In this document: positions 58,701 to 64,000 of the stretch, one piece after another
How positions within the stretch are numbered: the first letter of the stretch is position 1
How the letters are laid out: each line of letters starts with the position of its first letter
Translations under genes and position numbers: made by a program
Notes under the pieces: model-generated
Seen by the model: the letters and a program-made list of their open reading frames with translations, nothing else
The model's database searches: none
Told to the model about the DNA's origin: nothing
Source of the DNA: Lepidonotus clava
Taxonomy: Eukaryota > Annelida > Polychaeta > Phyllodocida > Polynoidae
NCBI GenBank assembly: GCA_936440205.1
Contig: OW387146.1
Coordinates: forward strand, 28,892,458-28,956,457
Reading direction: 5' to 3'
DNA: 64,000 bases

Positions 58701-61700
58701 AATCGATCGGCACTCGATGTCGACGGAGGACTGCGGGGGAGGGAAATTACGGTAGGGGTACGGGTCGGCCGGGGAACGGTCCACCCCTGAGTTCCGGTCC
58801 GCGGGGGCGACGGGCCGACGGTCGCCTATTGTTTGGTAGCGTGGGGCCGAGCACGCCGCGCCCTCGTCCCCGCGGACTTCGCTCCCTCGTTCCGCTCCCC
58901 ATGTCTTCGTACCATACTATGCCTCGGTTTCCGGTACTACTTCGGGCCTTCGTGCCCTACTCCGTTCCCTCGTTCCTCGTTCTTCGGGCCTTCGGGCCCC
59001 TTCCCCTATGTTTCGACTACCTATCTCGGACTTCGACTGTTTTGTCCTAACTTCGACTTAATTACTCTATTCGGCTCATCTTTAGTGGTTGTTTCAGGAA
59101 AGAGGACACGTCTGGACACCAGGAGAACTGTTGAAGAACTCTGTTTATTCGGGCCTCACCGCCCCTTTATATACTAGAGAGGTCAGCCCTGATTGGCTGC
59201 CTTCGGTCACGTGACCTACAATTGACGTCACTTCCGGTTTATATATTCCGTTTCCGGTTTACATTTCACTTCCGGTTTACATATTTCCGGGTTTCGTTCC
59301 ATTACGTTTTCGTTATTCGTTCTTTACATATTCGTTATTCGTTCTTTACATATTCGTTCTTTACATCTATTTCGTTCTTCGTTCTTTACATATTCGTTAT
59401 TCGTTCTTTACATATTCGTTCTTTACATCTATTTTCATTATTACCTTATTTCTATTATTTTAACCTCTATGTATTTTGGCTGAATAGCCGTTCATCACAC
59501 CAGCATGTCCTCTCTCATACGCGCGGTTCCTCTGCGACATTGTTATATTGCGGCTCATGTCGTGTAATGTAATAGGGTCTTAATGGCTGCATTCCACTAC
59601 CCGATTTTACTCACGGTTTCAGATATCACCCATGTCAATAAGGACCACATATAGACGTGTTACATATCATTAGAAAGGATTTCAAATTTCCTTTCAAATG
59701 ATATGTAGCATGTATCCTTTCGTGATTCTAGTAAGAATTGAGAAATTGCCAAATTCTAGATAGGCAAAATCACCTAGTGGAATATATTCTTTAGTAGTGT
59801 AAGTAGTATCCTACCTGTGAGGAGGCCTCCGACGCAGGCGACGGCCAGGGTGTGGGCGAGGGCGACGGCCTGGTAGGAGGCCTGGTCGGCGGCCGACCGG
59901 CCCAGGCCCGGGCTCACGTGCAGCTCGGCCGACAGGGCGGCGAACTCAGTGGTGTTAGCGAGGGGCACCCGCGCCGGGAAGATCTGGTACAGGCTGGGGG
60001 CGGGGGGAGACGGGAGACGGGGTTACAGCTCAGGAAATAAAACTAATTAAAGTCGACATAACTTACGTAACTGATTTTATGTTAATGAAGCAAATCTTAA
60101 AGAAGATTTTCAACCAGGACACATCAGCTTACGTTACACTATATTTCTTTGGCCAAAGCTTTAATCATTACCTCAAAGAAATTTCACAGTTAATGGCATT
60201 TCAAGATGATGCAATAATAATGGCCTTAATTTCCAAATATTTTTCTCAGCAATTTCTTTAAGTTACTTAACTAAAGATAAGCTCAAATAAGCAGACAGCT
60301 TTGTAAAGATTTCCACATACACTGTATCACTTCTGTTTAGAAAAAGATTGGTAAATCAAAAGGCGGATCCTTTATACAAAGCAAGATCTAGAGGAAGTAG
60401 GGGAAGCGGCATAATGTGGTGGATATCAGTATAAAAATAGCTTTCCAACTAATGACGAATAACCTATATATGCATACCCTTCGAACCTAGAGAAATCTGC
60501 GGGCAGAGGGGTAAATAATGCCGTCTGATGGGGGCAGACTGCGGGGGTCAGTGCGTGATATAATCTGGATAGGGGCTGATATGTTACAAAAGCTTCGGGG
60601 GTCGGGGCGATCGTTACAGCTATTTTTACAAACACCTAAAAGGTTTCTCACCCTAAGATCTCACGATAGGGGCAGTTAACGGGGACGGGGAGTACATACC
60701 TGAAGACTGGGGACAGAACTGGCCAAAAGTAACCTGTACAGTAAGTGTCAACTGACTGGTTAGTAGTAACTACACATAAGGTCAATCCTGGATACACTTG
60801 ACTATGTACATATAGGTTCATGTCATTAAGGTCCACAAGTTTGATACACATCGTATTTTTGTGAAAAATGATTTAATGAAAGGGAAAGAATGTATGTATA
60901 GAATCAGAGTCAGGGAAGACATGAATTTATAAACGTTTAGGCTTTTTTCCCTAAGCTATCATAACAAGCCCAATATGTACAACGCAAATGTGTCAGTAAG
61001 CTGTGGTCCTAAGTGCAGCCCTTTACTTCATGGTTAGATAAGGAATACACGTCCTCCGTGTATTGCAAGTTATAATTAGTATCTATTCAGTACAATTTCA
61101 CAGCTGTTTCAACACATCACACTTTGTTTTCACCGTTTGACCGAAATGTATAAAAACATACATATATAAACAGCTTGCCAGGGGAACAGACTGGATATTT
61201 CCGGAAATATTCCTTATTTCAGTTATGCAGTACCTATCCCTTAGCTTTATAAAGGTCTCTATTGCATCAAACAACTCGAATGTATCTCAGTATGTTTGTA
61301 ATGTATGGTAAACTCACTGAACATACTCAGAAATGTTATTGTTTCGGGTAATTTGATTGTTCCTTTTTTACCTCTGTCCACACTCATCTATCCTAATTGT
61401 TAACCCTGGTCCTTTCTGGTTTTCCTTTTGTTCTTATCTTGGTCTATACTGGTCTACCCGTGTGTATCTTAGTTTGTATTGGTCTACCCATGTTTACCTC
61501 AGTCTATACTGGTTTACCCATGTTTACCTCAGTCTGTACTGGTCTACCCATGTTAACCTCAGTCTGTACTGGTTTACCCATGTTTACCTCAGTCTATACT
61601 GGTCTACCCATGTTAACCTCAGTCTGTACTGGTCTACTCTTGTTTACCTCAGTCTGTACTGGTCTAACCATGTTAACCTCAGTCTGTACTGGTTTACCGA

Positions 61701-63633
61701 TGTTTACCTCAGTCTATACTGGTATACCCATGTTTACCTCAGTCTATACTGGTCTACCCTTGTTTACCTCAGTCTGTACTGGTCTACCCATGTTTACCTC
61801 AGTCCATACTGGTCTACCCTTGTTTACCTCAGTCTATACTGGTCTACCCATGTTAACCTCAGTCTGTACTGGTTTACCGATGTTTACCTCAATCTGTGCT
61901 GGTCTGTCCTTGTTTACCTCTGTCTGTACTGGTCTACCCATATTTACCTCAGTCCATACTGGTCTACCCTTGTTTACCTCAGTCTGTACTGATCTACCCT
62001 TGTTTACCTCAGTCTGTACTGGTCTACCCTTGTTTATCTCAGTCTGTACTAGTCTATCCTTGTTTACCTCAATCTGTACTGCTCTACCAATGTTTACCTC
62101 AGTCTGTACTGGTCTAACCATGTTTACCTCAGTCTGTACTGGTCTACCCTTGTTTACCTCAGTCCATACTGGTCTGCCCATGTTTACCTCAGTCTGTACT
62201 GGTCTACCCATATTAACCTCAGACTGTACTGGTCTACCCTCGTTTACCTCAGTCTGTACTGGTCTACCCATATTAACCTCAGACTGTACTGGTCTACCCT
62301 CGTTTACCTCAGTCTTTACTGGTTTACCCGTGTTTACCTTGGTCCGTAGTGGTCGAGCTGGGCCTGTGAGGAGATGATGACCCCGACCACGCCGGCCATG
62401 ACCCCGGGCAGCCCGTGCAGGTTGACCACGCCACACGTGTCGTGCAGCTTCAGCTTGGCCTCCAGAGGCTGGTGGAGAAACGGCACCGGTTAGTGGGCGC
62501 TAGGACTAAAACTAACCACCGTGACCAAGACGTTTTAGGCATACCTAGAAATCGACATCATTATCAGACACACCCGGAATTTACCCTACTCTCATACAGA
62601 ATATCTCTATATCCATAGATTCAAGTTAAAGTATATGGTTCTTTTATAAGGGAGCTACCAAAGAATATATATGATAGAGTCAAAGGACTAATTTGGGAAT
62701 TTGAGGTTTAATTTCTCCATAAGATAATCTGAGGTATTCAATAATTCATCTAGAGTATTTTGTATGAGAATAAGACAAGAACTCCCCTTGATTGGTGGTT
62801 GAGATGGGCAAAACCTAATGTATTCATATGCTTGATTTCTTTTTTATACCTACTTGCCTATAGTTCGGTGTGGGTTTGGCATATTGGTTAGTCGCAAGCA
62901 GAAAGCATTAGTTAATGTACAGCAATTCAAACGTGTATACATTGGCTATGGAACCTGCGATGAAATCCGTTAAGCTCTAGGTACCGGCGTGTCATCCAAC
63001 CTTTCATGGCTTACTCAAAAAATGATAGTATAGAAGGAGTATGGTCCTCAGTTTTCTGGTTTCATGTTGGACCCTGTTGCCGAAAAGGGGAAGCTGGTAA
63101 TGTTTACGGCTATTCATTAAATGAACAGATCTAGATGGAGTAAACATTCTACAAGTATCGCCGCATGAGACAGGAGGATCCTGGGAATCGACATGTTATC
63201 AAGGGCACAGAATAGGTTACATTTAAGTTATTTTTTTATATCATTGTAGTAACAAACGTCCTGTAGTAGATTCACATTCCTCAACTAAATGAAAGGTAGA
63301 AAAATGAAGCGTAAAAGAAATGGTTCCTAGACCATTCAGCTATAACTACTCATACAGATACAAGTATATGTACACTAAACCTATATGACACAAGCAGCGA
63401 AAGATAATTGGTTAGTAGTGGAAGCGTGTGCAAAGCGCGTGTGTTCAGCCAAAGCGATGCCTTCCCTGCTACAAGGGGACAAGTCCATGGATGACGTCCT
63501 ACCTCGGCCCATAGGCCTCTACATCTGCGGAGACGGTGTAGATGATGCCGACGACCCCGGCGAGCACCCCGGGCAGGCCGTGCAGGTTGAGCACCCCGCA
63601 CGTGTCGTGCGCGCGGGCCGAGTGGAGCACCGA
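43540..63633 (-). CDS. Rh-type ammonium transporter gene, 3' part (continues beyond the right edge)
   Basis: Rh proteins are multi-helix channels for NH3 (and possibly CO2) in the plasma membrane, related to Amt/MEP. Four minus-strand coding exons are visible: 63633-63503 and 62468-62338 (two versions of the same exon), 59993-59815 and 43739-43540. They carry the family signature DTCGVxNLHGLPG, a late membrane helix [20 protein letters not shown] continuing [10 protein letters not shown], and a cytosolic tail with [11 protein letters not shown] (compare CFDD..YWEVP in RhBG/RhCG). Phases agree throughout. The 5' exons lie right of 64000. I cannot tell which Rh subfamily it is. The last intron, about 16 kb, hosts a complete LTR retrotransposon in the same orientation. 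Confidence 0.85.
44195..45255. repeat. Intronic fold-back-type repeat region
   Basis: A 34-bp hairpin at 44218-44251 has arms TTATGCAATGGGCCA and TGGCCCATTACATAA (14 of 15 paired, loop CAGA). Related words recur at 44455-44515 (ATTATGCGATGTGCCAC) and 45094-45130 (TTACAATCGCTTTTGTGCAATGGGCCACT), with GGCCCATTACAC at 45235. This looks like remains of a fold-back DNA transposon; ends not defined. Confidence 0.4.
45360..45987. mobile_element. MITE with inverted GGTTTACACAGGCCGTCAA ends, in the Rh intron
   Basis: The left terminal motif at 45367-45385 is matched by its inverted copy at 45960-45978 (one mismatch in 19). The interior repeats short TCGTAAGG/CCTTACGA and TTTACACAGGCCGA words in both orientations. 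No transposase; about 630 bp. The LTR element sits directly at its right border. Confidence 0.7.
45992..46938 (-). repeat. 3' LTR of the gypsy element
   Basis: 947 bp, TG…CA ends. In element sense it has a TATATAAA box near 46605-46612 and AATAAA near 46583-46588. The U3 contains a tandem ATGTAAAGAACGAAT-type repeat at 46740-46868. Same length and apparently same sequence as the 5' LTR. Confidence 0.95.
46939..46955 (-). other. Polypurine tract
   Basis: AAGAAGGTGCGGGAGGG directly precedes the 3' LTR in element sense. It is mostly purine, in the position where plus-strand synthesis starts in LTR elements. Confidence 0.6.
46956..50246 (-). other. Long 3' untranslated region of the gypsy element
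   Basis: About 3.3 kb between the third ORF and the polypurine tract with no sustained coding frame in element sense. It contains the hairpin array at 47297-47690. The plus-strand frames seen here are short and motif-free. Confidence 0.7.
47297..47690 (-). other. Array of eight hairpins with an invariant hexaloop (ACGACC in element sense)
   Basis: On the plus strand the loop is always GGTCGT. Hairpins: 47297-47312 (GAGCC/GGCTC), 47327-47345 (GGGGATC/GACCCC), 47431-47448 (GGACC/GGTCC), 47464-47479 (GGGTC/GACCC), 47533-47563 (GGGTGGAGAATC/GACTCTCTCACCC), 47571-47588 (AGGGTC/GACCCT), 47646-47676 (GGGTAGAGAATC/GATTCTCCTACCC), 47677-47690 (GGTC/GACC). Stem sequences vary while pairing is kept; for example the G-C pair at 47537/47559 becomes A-T at 47650/47672. 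The two long stems share a one-base bulge at the same place. This is the signature of a selected RNA structure. Confidence 0.75.
50247..52793 (-). CDS. Third ORF of the gypsy element, zinc-finger N-terminus, unknown function
   Basis: An 848-codon frame in the sense of gag-pol, lying where an env gene would sit in other elements. It has no signal peptide or membrane helix, so it is not an envelope protein. The N-terminus has two C2H2-like fingers: [17 protein letters not shown] with a following H, and [20 protein letters not shown] ending ESH (C-x2-C-x12-H-x4-H). The long middle is Pro/Ser/Glu-rich and probably disordered. A helical C-terminal part ([20 protein letters not shown]) resembles a small folded domain. 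The family is unknown to me. Confidence 0.8.
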   Translation of the reverse strand: MERAPKARKTDTMSGQCWEGHCHGKEFKHLAKHIKGQHDGLRKQYYMCPVCSSRAYSTHQDWRKHMTESHEGNLQRGMPKQDPLLRLEFAAAFALDPKGRPPYTSFATGDETAARVANMERDYAVRHPEGFQPPERAVDKEAPERPRRQIRIPYYPRASRGSEDSDAEQLEQVATEEGSEADEAGEGAQAAKAAGKGPLAEVAERSTPTRRSPRRAAKGVRKEDTESPRSASRAVVNPKPLLTPDQISGLVQSRIKKLNAQGEPREPSGRGLPGRGKGRTSTPTPKPGCSGIPPGAEVVELVSSSDDQRPKVKEEEEPLAFKRPPTQGCPTEEPSRKKKWKKVKKVPRELEEGTSSDQSESGRSMSARSDRSLIIAESSSTGELGPSQPETSTGVKRTTGLEPPCSDAQFTMMTVHKKSVIYESRHPRYPGYLKGTMNREGSFRGYHEARSDRELEDSIREAQGGRLVEREALYLGRFLREMAERQGLKPSGRVEKVKYVRHAARPEDTASTASTQPLFSTPTPTKADSPLEKMVCKQPIVPPPGLKRMRDITVAPDTPETRAAVDNLTRASLGSSFFGSQGSEETPGPPSPERMGSPPGPDTPLKDEDKHGRALQPRVVIHRLQMPAAQSMDEEVEDSEDMELGQAETRGYEPEKQELDESGADSVFGSIGTEMPTAGPSRETPRLKLLRTQAVHQVLQGHFPVTARAVRDWDAEKAIRVQLTWPPREVRGMTAKTRAMASASMAFLMALETGRKPETFEEAMAQFPTAALGPLTREFPGVDQLVNEHNRTVQLAQTLVMHKNEDQLDDLLKATREAEKQSGMVDQLLELPAREERLLLPIRRQEEG
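52794..53914 (-). other. Gap between pol and third ORF of the gypsy element
   Basis: About 1.1 kb without a coding frame in element sense. It could hold a splice acceptor or internal promoter for the third ORF; I cannot single one out. Confidence 0.4.
53915..57607 (-). CDS. pol: Pol polyprotein (protease, RT, RNase H, integrase) of the gypsy element
   Basis: A frame of about 1230 codons. In order: aspartic protease ([12 protein letters not shown]), reverse transcriptase ([20 protein letters not shown]; catalytic YLDDILVF), RNase H ([22 protein letters not shown]), integrase with an HHCC-type region ([20 protein letters not shown]) and DDE core ([27 protein letters not shown]), then a basic C-terminal domain with [14 protein letters not shown]. 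This order defines Ty3/gypsy. The frame appears whole. Confidence 0.95.
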   Translation of the reverse strand: MSSLSPEGPFRKRVFPASGKRTVAVAVSAGPPSGAAREVVGMGECGLYVAGTVGESVVRFLVDTGSMISLLSERLWREWGRKREELDGYEGRLCSVDGSPLRCYGCTNLPVKLGTRVLKWTFMVADIGRDEGILGNDFAVKYRLTVKPHASAIFLPAEGEGEGERIPGVEQRTDGIRAVTVGGQVVRIEKTTEIPPLQVTRVTVVARMDIRQGGQLAVITGAGLPMGLEVIPGTVTLGEENEVWVANRGTESAKLETGGVLGEATFVQEVRGVGSEAKEPPGALAEMIGEAKKDLTTKEGGELEKAIMAREQMFATSKHELGRTDLVQHRIKTGDQMPIKQRVRRYPATRREEERALVEDMLNLGIIQESGSAWSSPTVLVKKKDGGTRFCIDYRKLNQATKVDAYPLPRIEDSLNTLGGSLFFCSLDLASGYWQVEMAPEDQEKTAFVTQGGLYEFKVMPFGLVNAPATFERLMERILRGIVWEECLVYLDDILVFGPTFKVTLERLVRVLDRLNAAGLKLKARKCKLFQKKIPFLGHVVSFNGIEPDPEKCRQVTEWPVPRDLHEVRAFVGLCSYYRRHINGFTELAAPLYELATKEEPFVWSARRQEAFDAMKKALTEAPVLGFPEEEGQWWLDTDASDVGTGAVLSQEQRGEERVIAYTSKTLESNERKYCTTRKELLAVVRALKHFRCYIYGQRVIVRTDNSAVSWLQRSKEPMGQAARWIEIIDSHDVSFQHRPGRKHGNADALSRYPCKQCGEEHENTEQVRVVTRARGYEPGWSPQEMRAAQRRDRDIGPIVARMEKDADRPGWEAISPESRETKILWRQWERLSLRDGVLHRKYWELEGHGWRNQLVVPRGEQAKLVREYHGGAAGAHLGVARTTALLEQGFYWPGLREDVRKECRECDCALLKKGRGRREPLHQYIVGEPMERLAMDVSGPYPVTKRGNKYCLMVGCYFTKWLECFPIPDQKATTVANKLVEEVVARYGAFRELHSDQGTNFESEVVAQVCALFGIHKTRTTPYHPRSDGYIERSFRTLGCCLKASCRATGREWDEMVPLVMMSYRATPQASTGVTPNMMMLGRQTMMPRQAIYGRPLGPEEEPRRVSDYVESLEEGLVAAYREARTGLKRAAIHQKHEYDGKVTRREYHAGELVWVHDTVVDRDKGTKLRFPWIGPALIVKVLDRGRVVVRKKRGKPGGVVHVDRLEPYRGHAAPAWMVADQQGYEAAQ
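57526..58500 (-). CDS. gag: Gag-like protein of the gypsy element
   Basis: An open frame of up to 324 codons. The initiator is probably the ATG of [13 protein letters not shown] a few codons in. The central part ([20 protein letters not shown] onward) resembles the retrotransposon gag capsid-like domain; a coiled, charged segment follows, then a CCHC zinc knuckle [14 protein letters not shown] near the C-terminus. It overlaps the start of pol in a different frame, consistent with the programmed frameshifting this family commonly uses. Confidence 0.92.
   Translation of the reverse strand: MFHRYWILMATAAVFEQMDSDVAFKEGGEEKGGAKTETKGEDTTIMGRQFNFMGTSTPTDEQNVRAQQQQTGQEGASLKKFSLRPEKYDGKPDFEGWINQFEEYATLGRWTAEEKAAMLFLSLTGTARMYFVGLPDRERLRYSARVDALRRRFGQEKDTCNALQELAGLKRVKNQTAKELADNARRLASRAYFSNDYASQEKAALHAFQAAVGEDLQLKCAEKGCKTLEEAVEVVEIQERYSRRLLRAVKPEEDANTQIMALNGKLEEMMKELAEEREARRQATARREAFKKRKEDLECHHCHQKGHFARECSQRQGNGQSPSQ
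58537..58551 (-). other. Primer-binding site, tRNA-Leu type
   Basis: One base inside the 5' LTR, TGGTGGCAGCGGTGG is complementary to CCACCGCTGCCACCA. That is the 3' end plus CCA of the animal tRNA-Leu (AAG/TAG) isoacceptors as I recall them. A 15-base match at this spot is strong evidence for tRNA-Leu priming. Confidence 0.8.
58553..59499 (-). repeat. 5' LTR of the gypsy element
   Basis: 947 bp, reading TGTGATGAACGGC… to …GAACGTCACA in element sense. The TATA box lies at 59166-59173 and AATAAA at 59144-59149, so U3, R and U5 can be assigned in the usual order. Confidence 0.95.
59815..59993 (-). CDS. Rh-type transporter, penultimate exon
   Basis: After CCCGCCCCCAG, one base completes Ser (AG|C), then [20 protein letters not shown], an extracellular-looking loop, then [21 protein letters not shown], the start of the last membrane helix. 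It ends with one G before GTAGGA, pairing in phase with the final exon. 179 nt; the entry phase fits both upstream exon versions. Confidence 0.88.
59994..61431. other. Rh intron, unique sequence
   Basis: I see no coding exon or clear repeat here; AT-rich with scattered short frames. Confidence 0.5.
61432..62338. repeat. 30-bp minisatellite, about 30 units, abutting an Rh exon donor
   Basis: In gene sense the unit is about GTAAACATGGGTAGACCAGT followed by ACAGACTGAG, repeated every 30 bp with few substitutions; the leftmost units are more diverged. The first unit begins exactly at the GTAAAC donor of the exon ending at 62338, so nearly every unit presents a GAG|GTAAAC or GAG|GTTAAC donor-like junction. 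As 30 is a multiple of three, long open frames arise on both strands; these are artefacts. Confidence 0.92.
62338..62468 (-). CDS. Rh-type transporter, alternative exon A (131 nt)
   Basis: Between TTTCTCCACCAG and CCAAG|GTAAAC it encodes [20 protein letters not shown] then [20 protein letters not shown] and YGPR. The DTCGVxNLHGLPG signature is the most conserved Rh segment and forms part of the membrane channel. Phase is 0 in, 2 out. This version, with KLKLHDTCG, is closer to the family consensus than exon B. Confidence 0.85.
62469..63502. other. Intron between the duplicated Rh exons
   Basis: About 1 kb with no further exon copy or clear repeat visible. Confidence 0.5.
63503..63633 (-). CDS. 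Rh-type transporter, alternative exon B (131 nt)
   Basis: Between GGGAGGTCAG and CCGAG|GTAGGA it encodes [20 protein letters not shown] then [20 protein letters not shown] and YGPR. It has the same length (131 nt) and phases as exon A, and the same signature, with differences concentrated at the two ends. It is open and has both splice sites, so it looks functional. Confidence 0.82.
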
Positions 63634-64000
63634 CTGACCTCCCGAAAGGCAAACCACGTCACAGAGGTTACTCTCGTTGTTAGATATTTGACTGATCGGC
63701 ATGTGACACAATACATGCCATTCTTAAATGCAATGGCTAAAGACATCTAAAGTGTGTTGTAGTTTGGGCTCCTTGTATCCTACCTCCGGTTGGACAATCT
63801 TTCTTGTTGGAAGGCAGTGAACCTTCCAACCGTGGGTCAACCAGTGGGGTTGGACAAAATTCACAATAAACTTGGGTATATAGATGAGAGCCATTCGGAG
63901 GAAATCATGTCTCAGTTCATTCTTTAGATTTAGGTGCATATCACTAAACCAACCAAAAGAGCAAAATCTTTTATTTTTCTGTTCAATCAAATACTGCTTA
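63634..64000. other. Right-edge sequence, Rh intron
   Basis: No exon is recognised. The rest of the Rh gene should continue to the right. Confidence 0.5.

Larger units (their letters stand above)
45992..59499 (-). mobile_element. Complete Ty3/gypsy-type LTR retrotransposon, 13.5 kb
   Basis: Two 947-bp LTRs (45992-46938 and 58553-59499), each TG…CA, appear identical on reading. The 4-bp flank CCAG is present on both outer sides (45988-45991, 59500-59503), a target-site duplication. On the minus strand the order is LTR, primer-binding site, gag, pol (protease, RT, RNase H, integrase), a third ORF, a long untranslated region with hairpins, polypurine tract, LTR. This RT-RNase H-integrase order places it in Ty3/gypsy (Metaviridae). 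It looks whole, with no breaks noticed in gag or pol, and identical LTRs point to a very young insertion. Its size is large for the family because of the third ORF and over 3 kb of 3' untranslated sequence. Confidence 0.95.

Noticed and set aside
58266-58784. A 172-codon minus-strand frame crossing the 5' LTR and the start of gag
   Set aside because: It runs through the LTR's U5 and the primer site in a different frame from gag, with no motif.
61357-62436. Open frames of 326, 211 and 200 codons on both strands
   Set aside because: Products of the 30-bp minisatellite. The translated repeats (such as [10 protein letters not shown]) change register with frame and have no independent support.

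Overview
The window is animal nuclear DNA: genes are split into many small exons with GT-AG introns, and they sit among abundant MITEs, minisatellites, a large satellite array and a complete LTR retrotransposon. An Rh-type ammonium transporter and a TIR-domain protein joined to a protease-like domain suggest a marine invertebrate. I lean towards a cephalochordate (amphioxus), but this is inference; a mollusc or another invertebrate deuterostome is not excluded. Layout: 0-11 kb is mostly intergenic. It holds a 42-bp minisatellite (about 0.4-0.7 kb), a dense cluster of CTCF-like and nuclear-receptor-like motifs (0.78-0.93 kb), a likely terminal coding exon (2.97-3.09 kb, minus), a weaker possible terminal exon (6.77-6.97 kb, minus), several MITEs (4.5-5.3 kb; a pogo-like one at 5.5-6.1 kb), a near-perfect 247-bp fold-back (8.77-9.01 kb) and a 143-bp tandem repeat (10.55-11.0 kb). 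From 11.78 to about 18.88 kb, minus strand, lies a nine-exon gene that I could splice with consistent phases throughout. It encodes a protein of about 1404 residues: TIR domain, helical region, acidic 14-residue repeats, then a trypsin-like peptidase fold with a cysteine-rich tail. It is the best candidate for a little-described system in the window. 20.75-38.92 kb is a tandem satellite of about 12 monomers of 1532 bp. Each complete monomer carries a tRNA-like segment with A-box, B-box and T-run, and the right half shows a four-monomer (6100-bp) higher-order repeat. From 43.54 kb to the right edge, minus strand, lies the 3' part of an Rh-type ammonium transporter gene. It has two tandem versions of the same 131-nt exon whose phases forbid joining them in frame, so they look mutually exclusive. 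A 30-unit, 30-bp minisatellite that reiterates a splice-donor-like sequence abuts the donor of the downstream version. The gene's last intron (about 16 kb) contains a MITE and, right beside it, a 13.5-kb Ty3/gypsy element (45,992-59,499) with apparently identical 947-bp LTRs, a 4-bp target duplication, a tRNA-Leu-type primer site, gag, pol and an unusual third ORF. Its 3' untranslated region contains an array of eight hairpins with one invariant hexaloop and compensating stem changes, the most striking unexplained structure in the window. Working together: the TIR-protease gene looks like an intracellular immune or cell-death signalling protein, and the Rh gene like an ammonia/CO2 channel; nothing links the two functionally. 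The satellite, MITEs and LTR element are genomic parasites or structural repeats in intergenic and intronic space.
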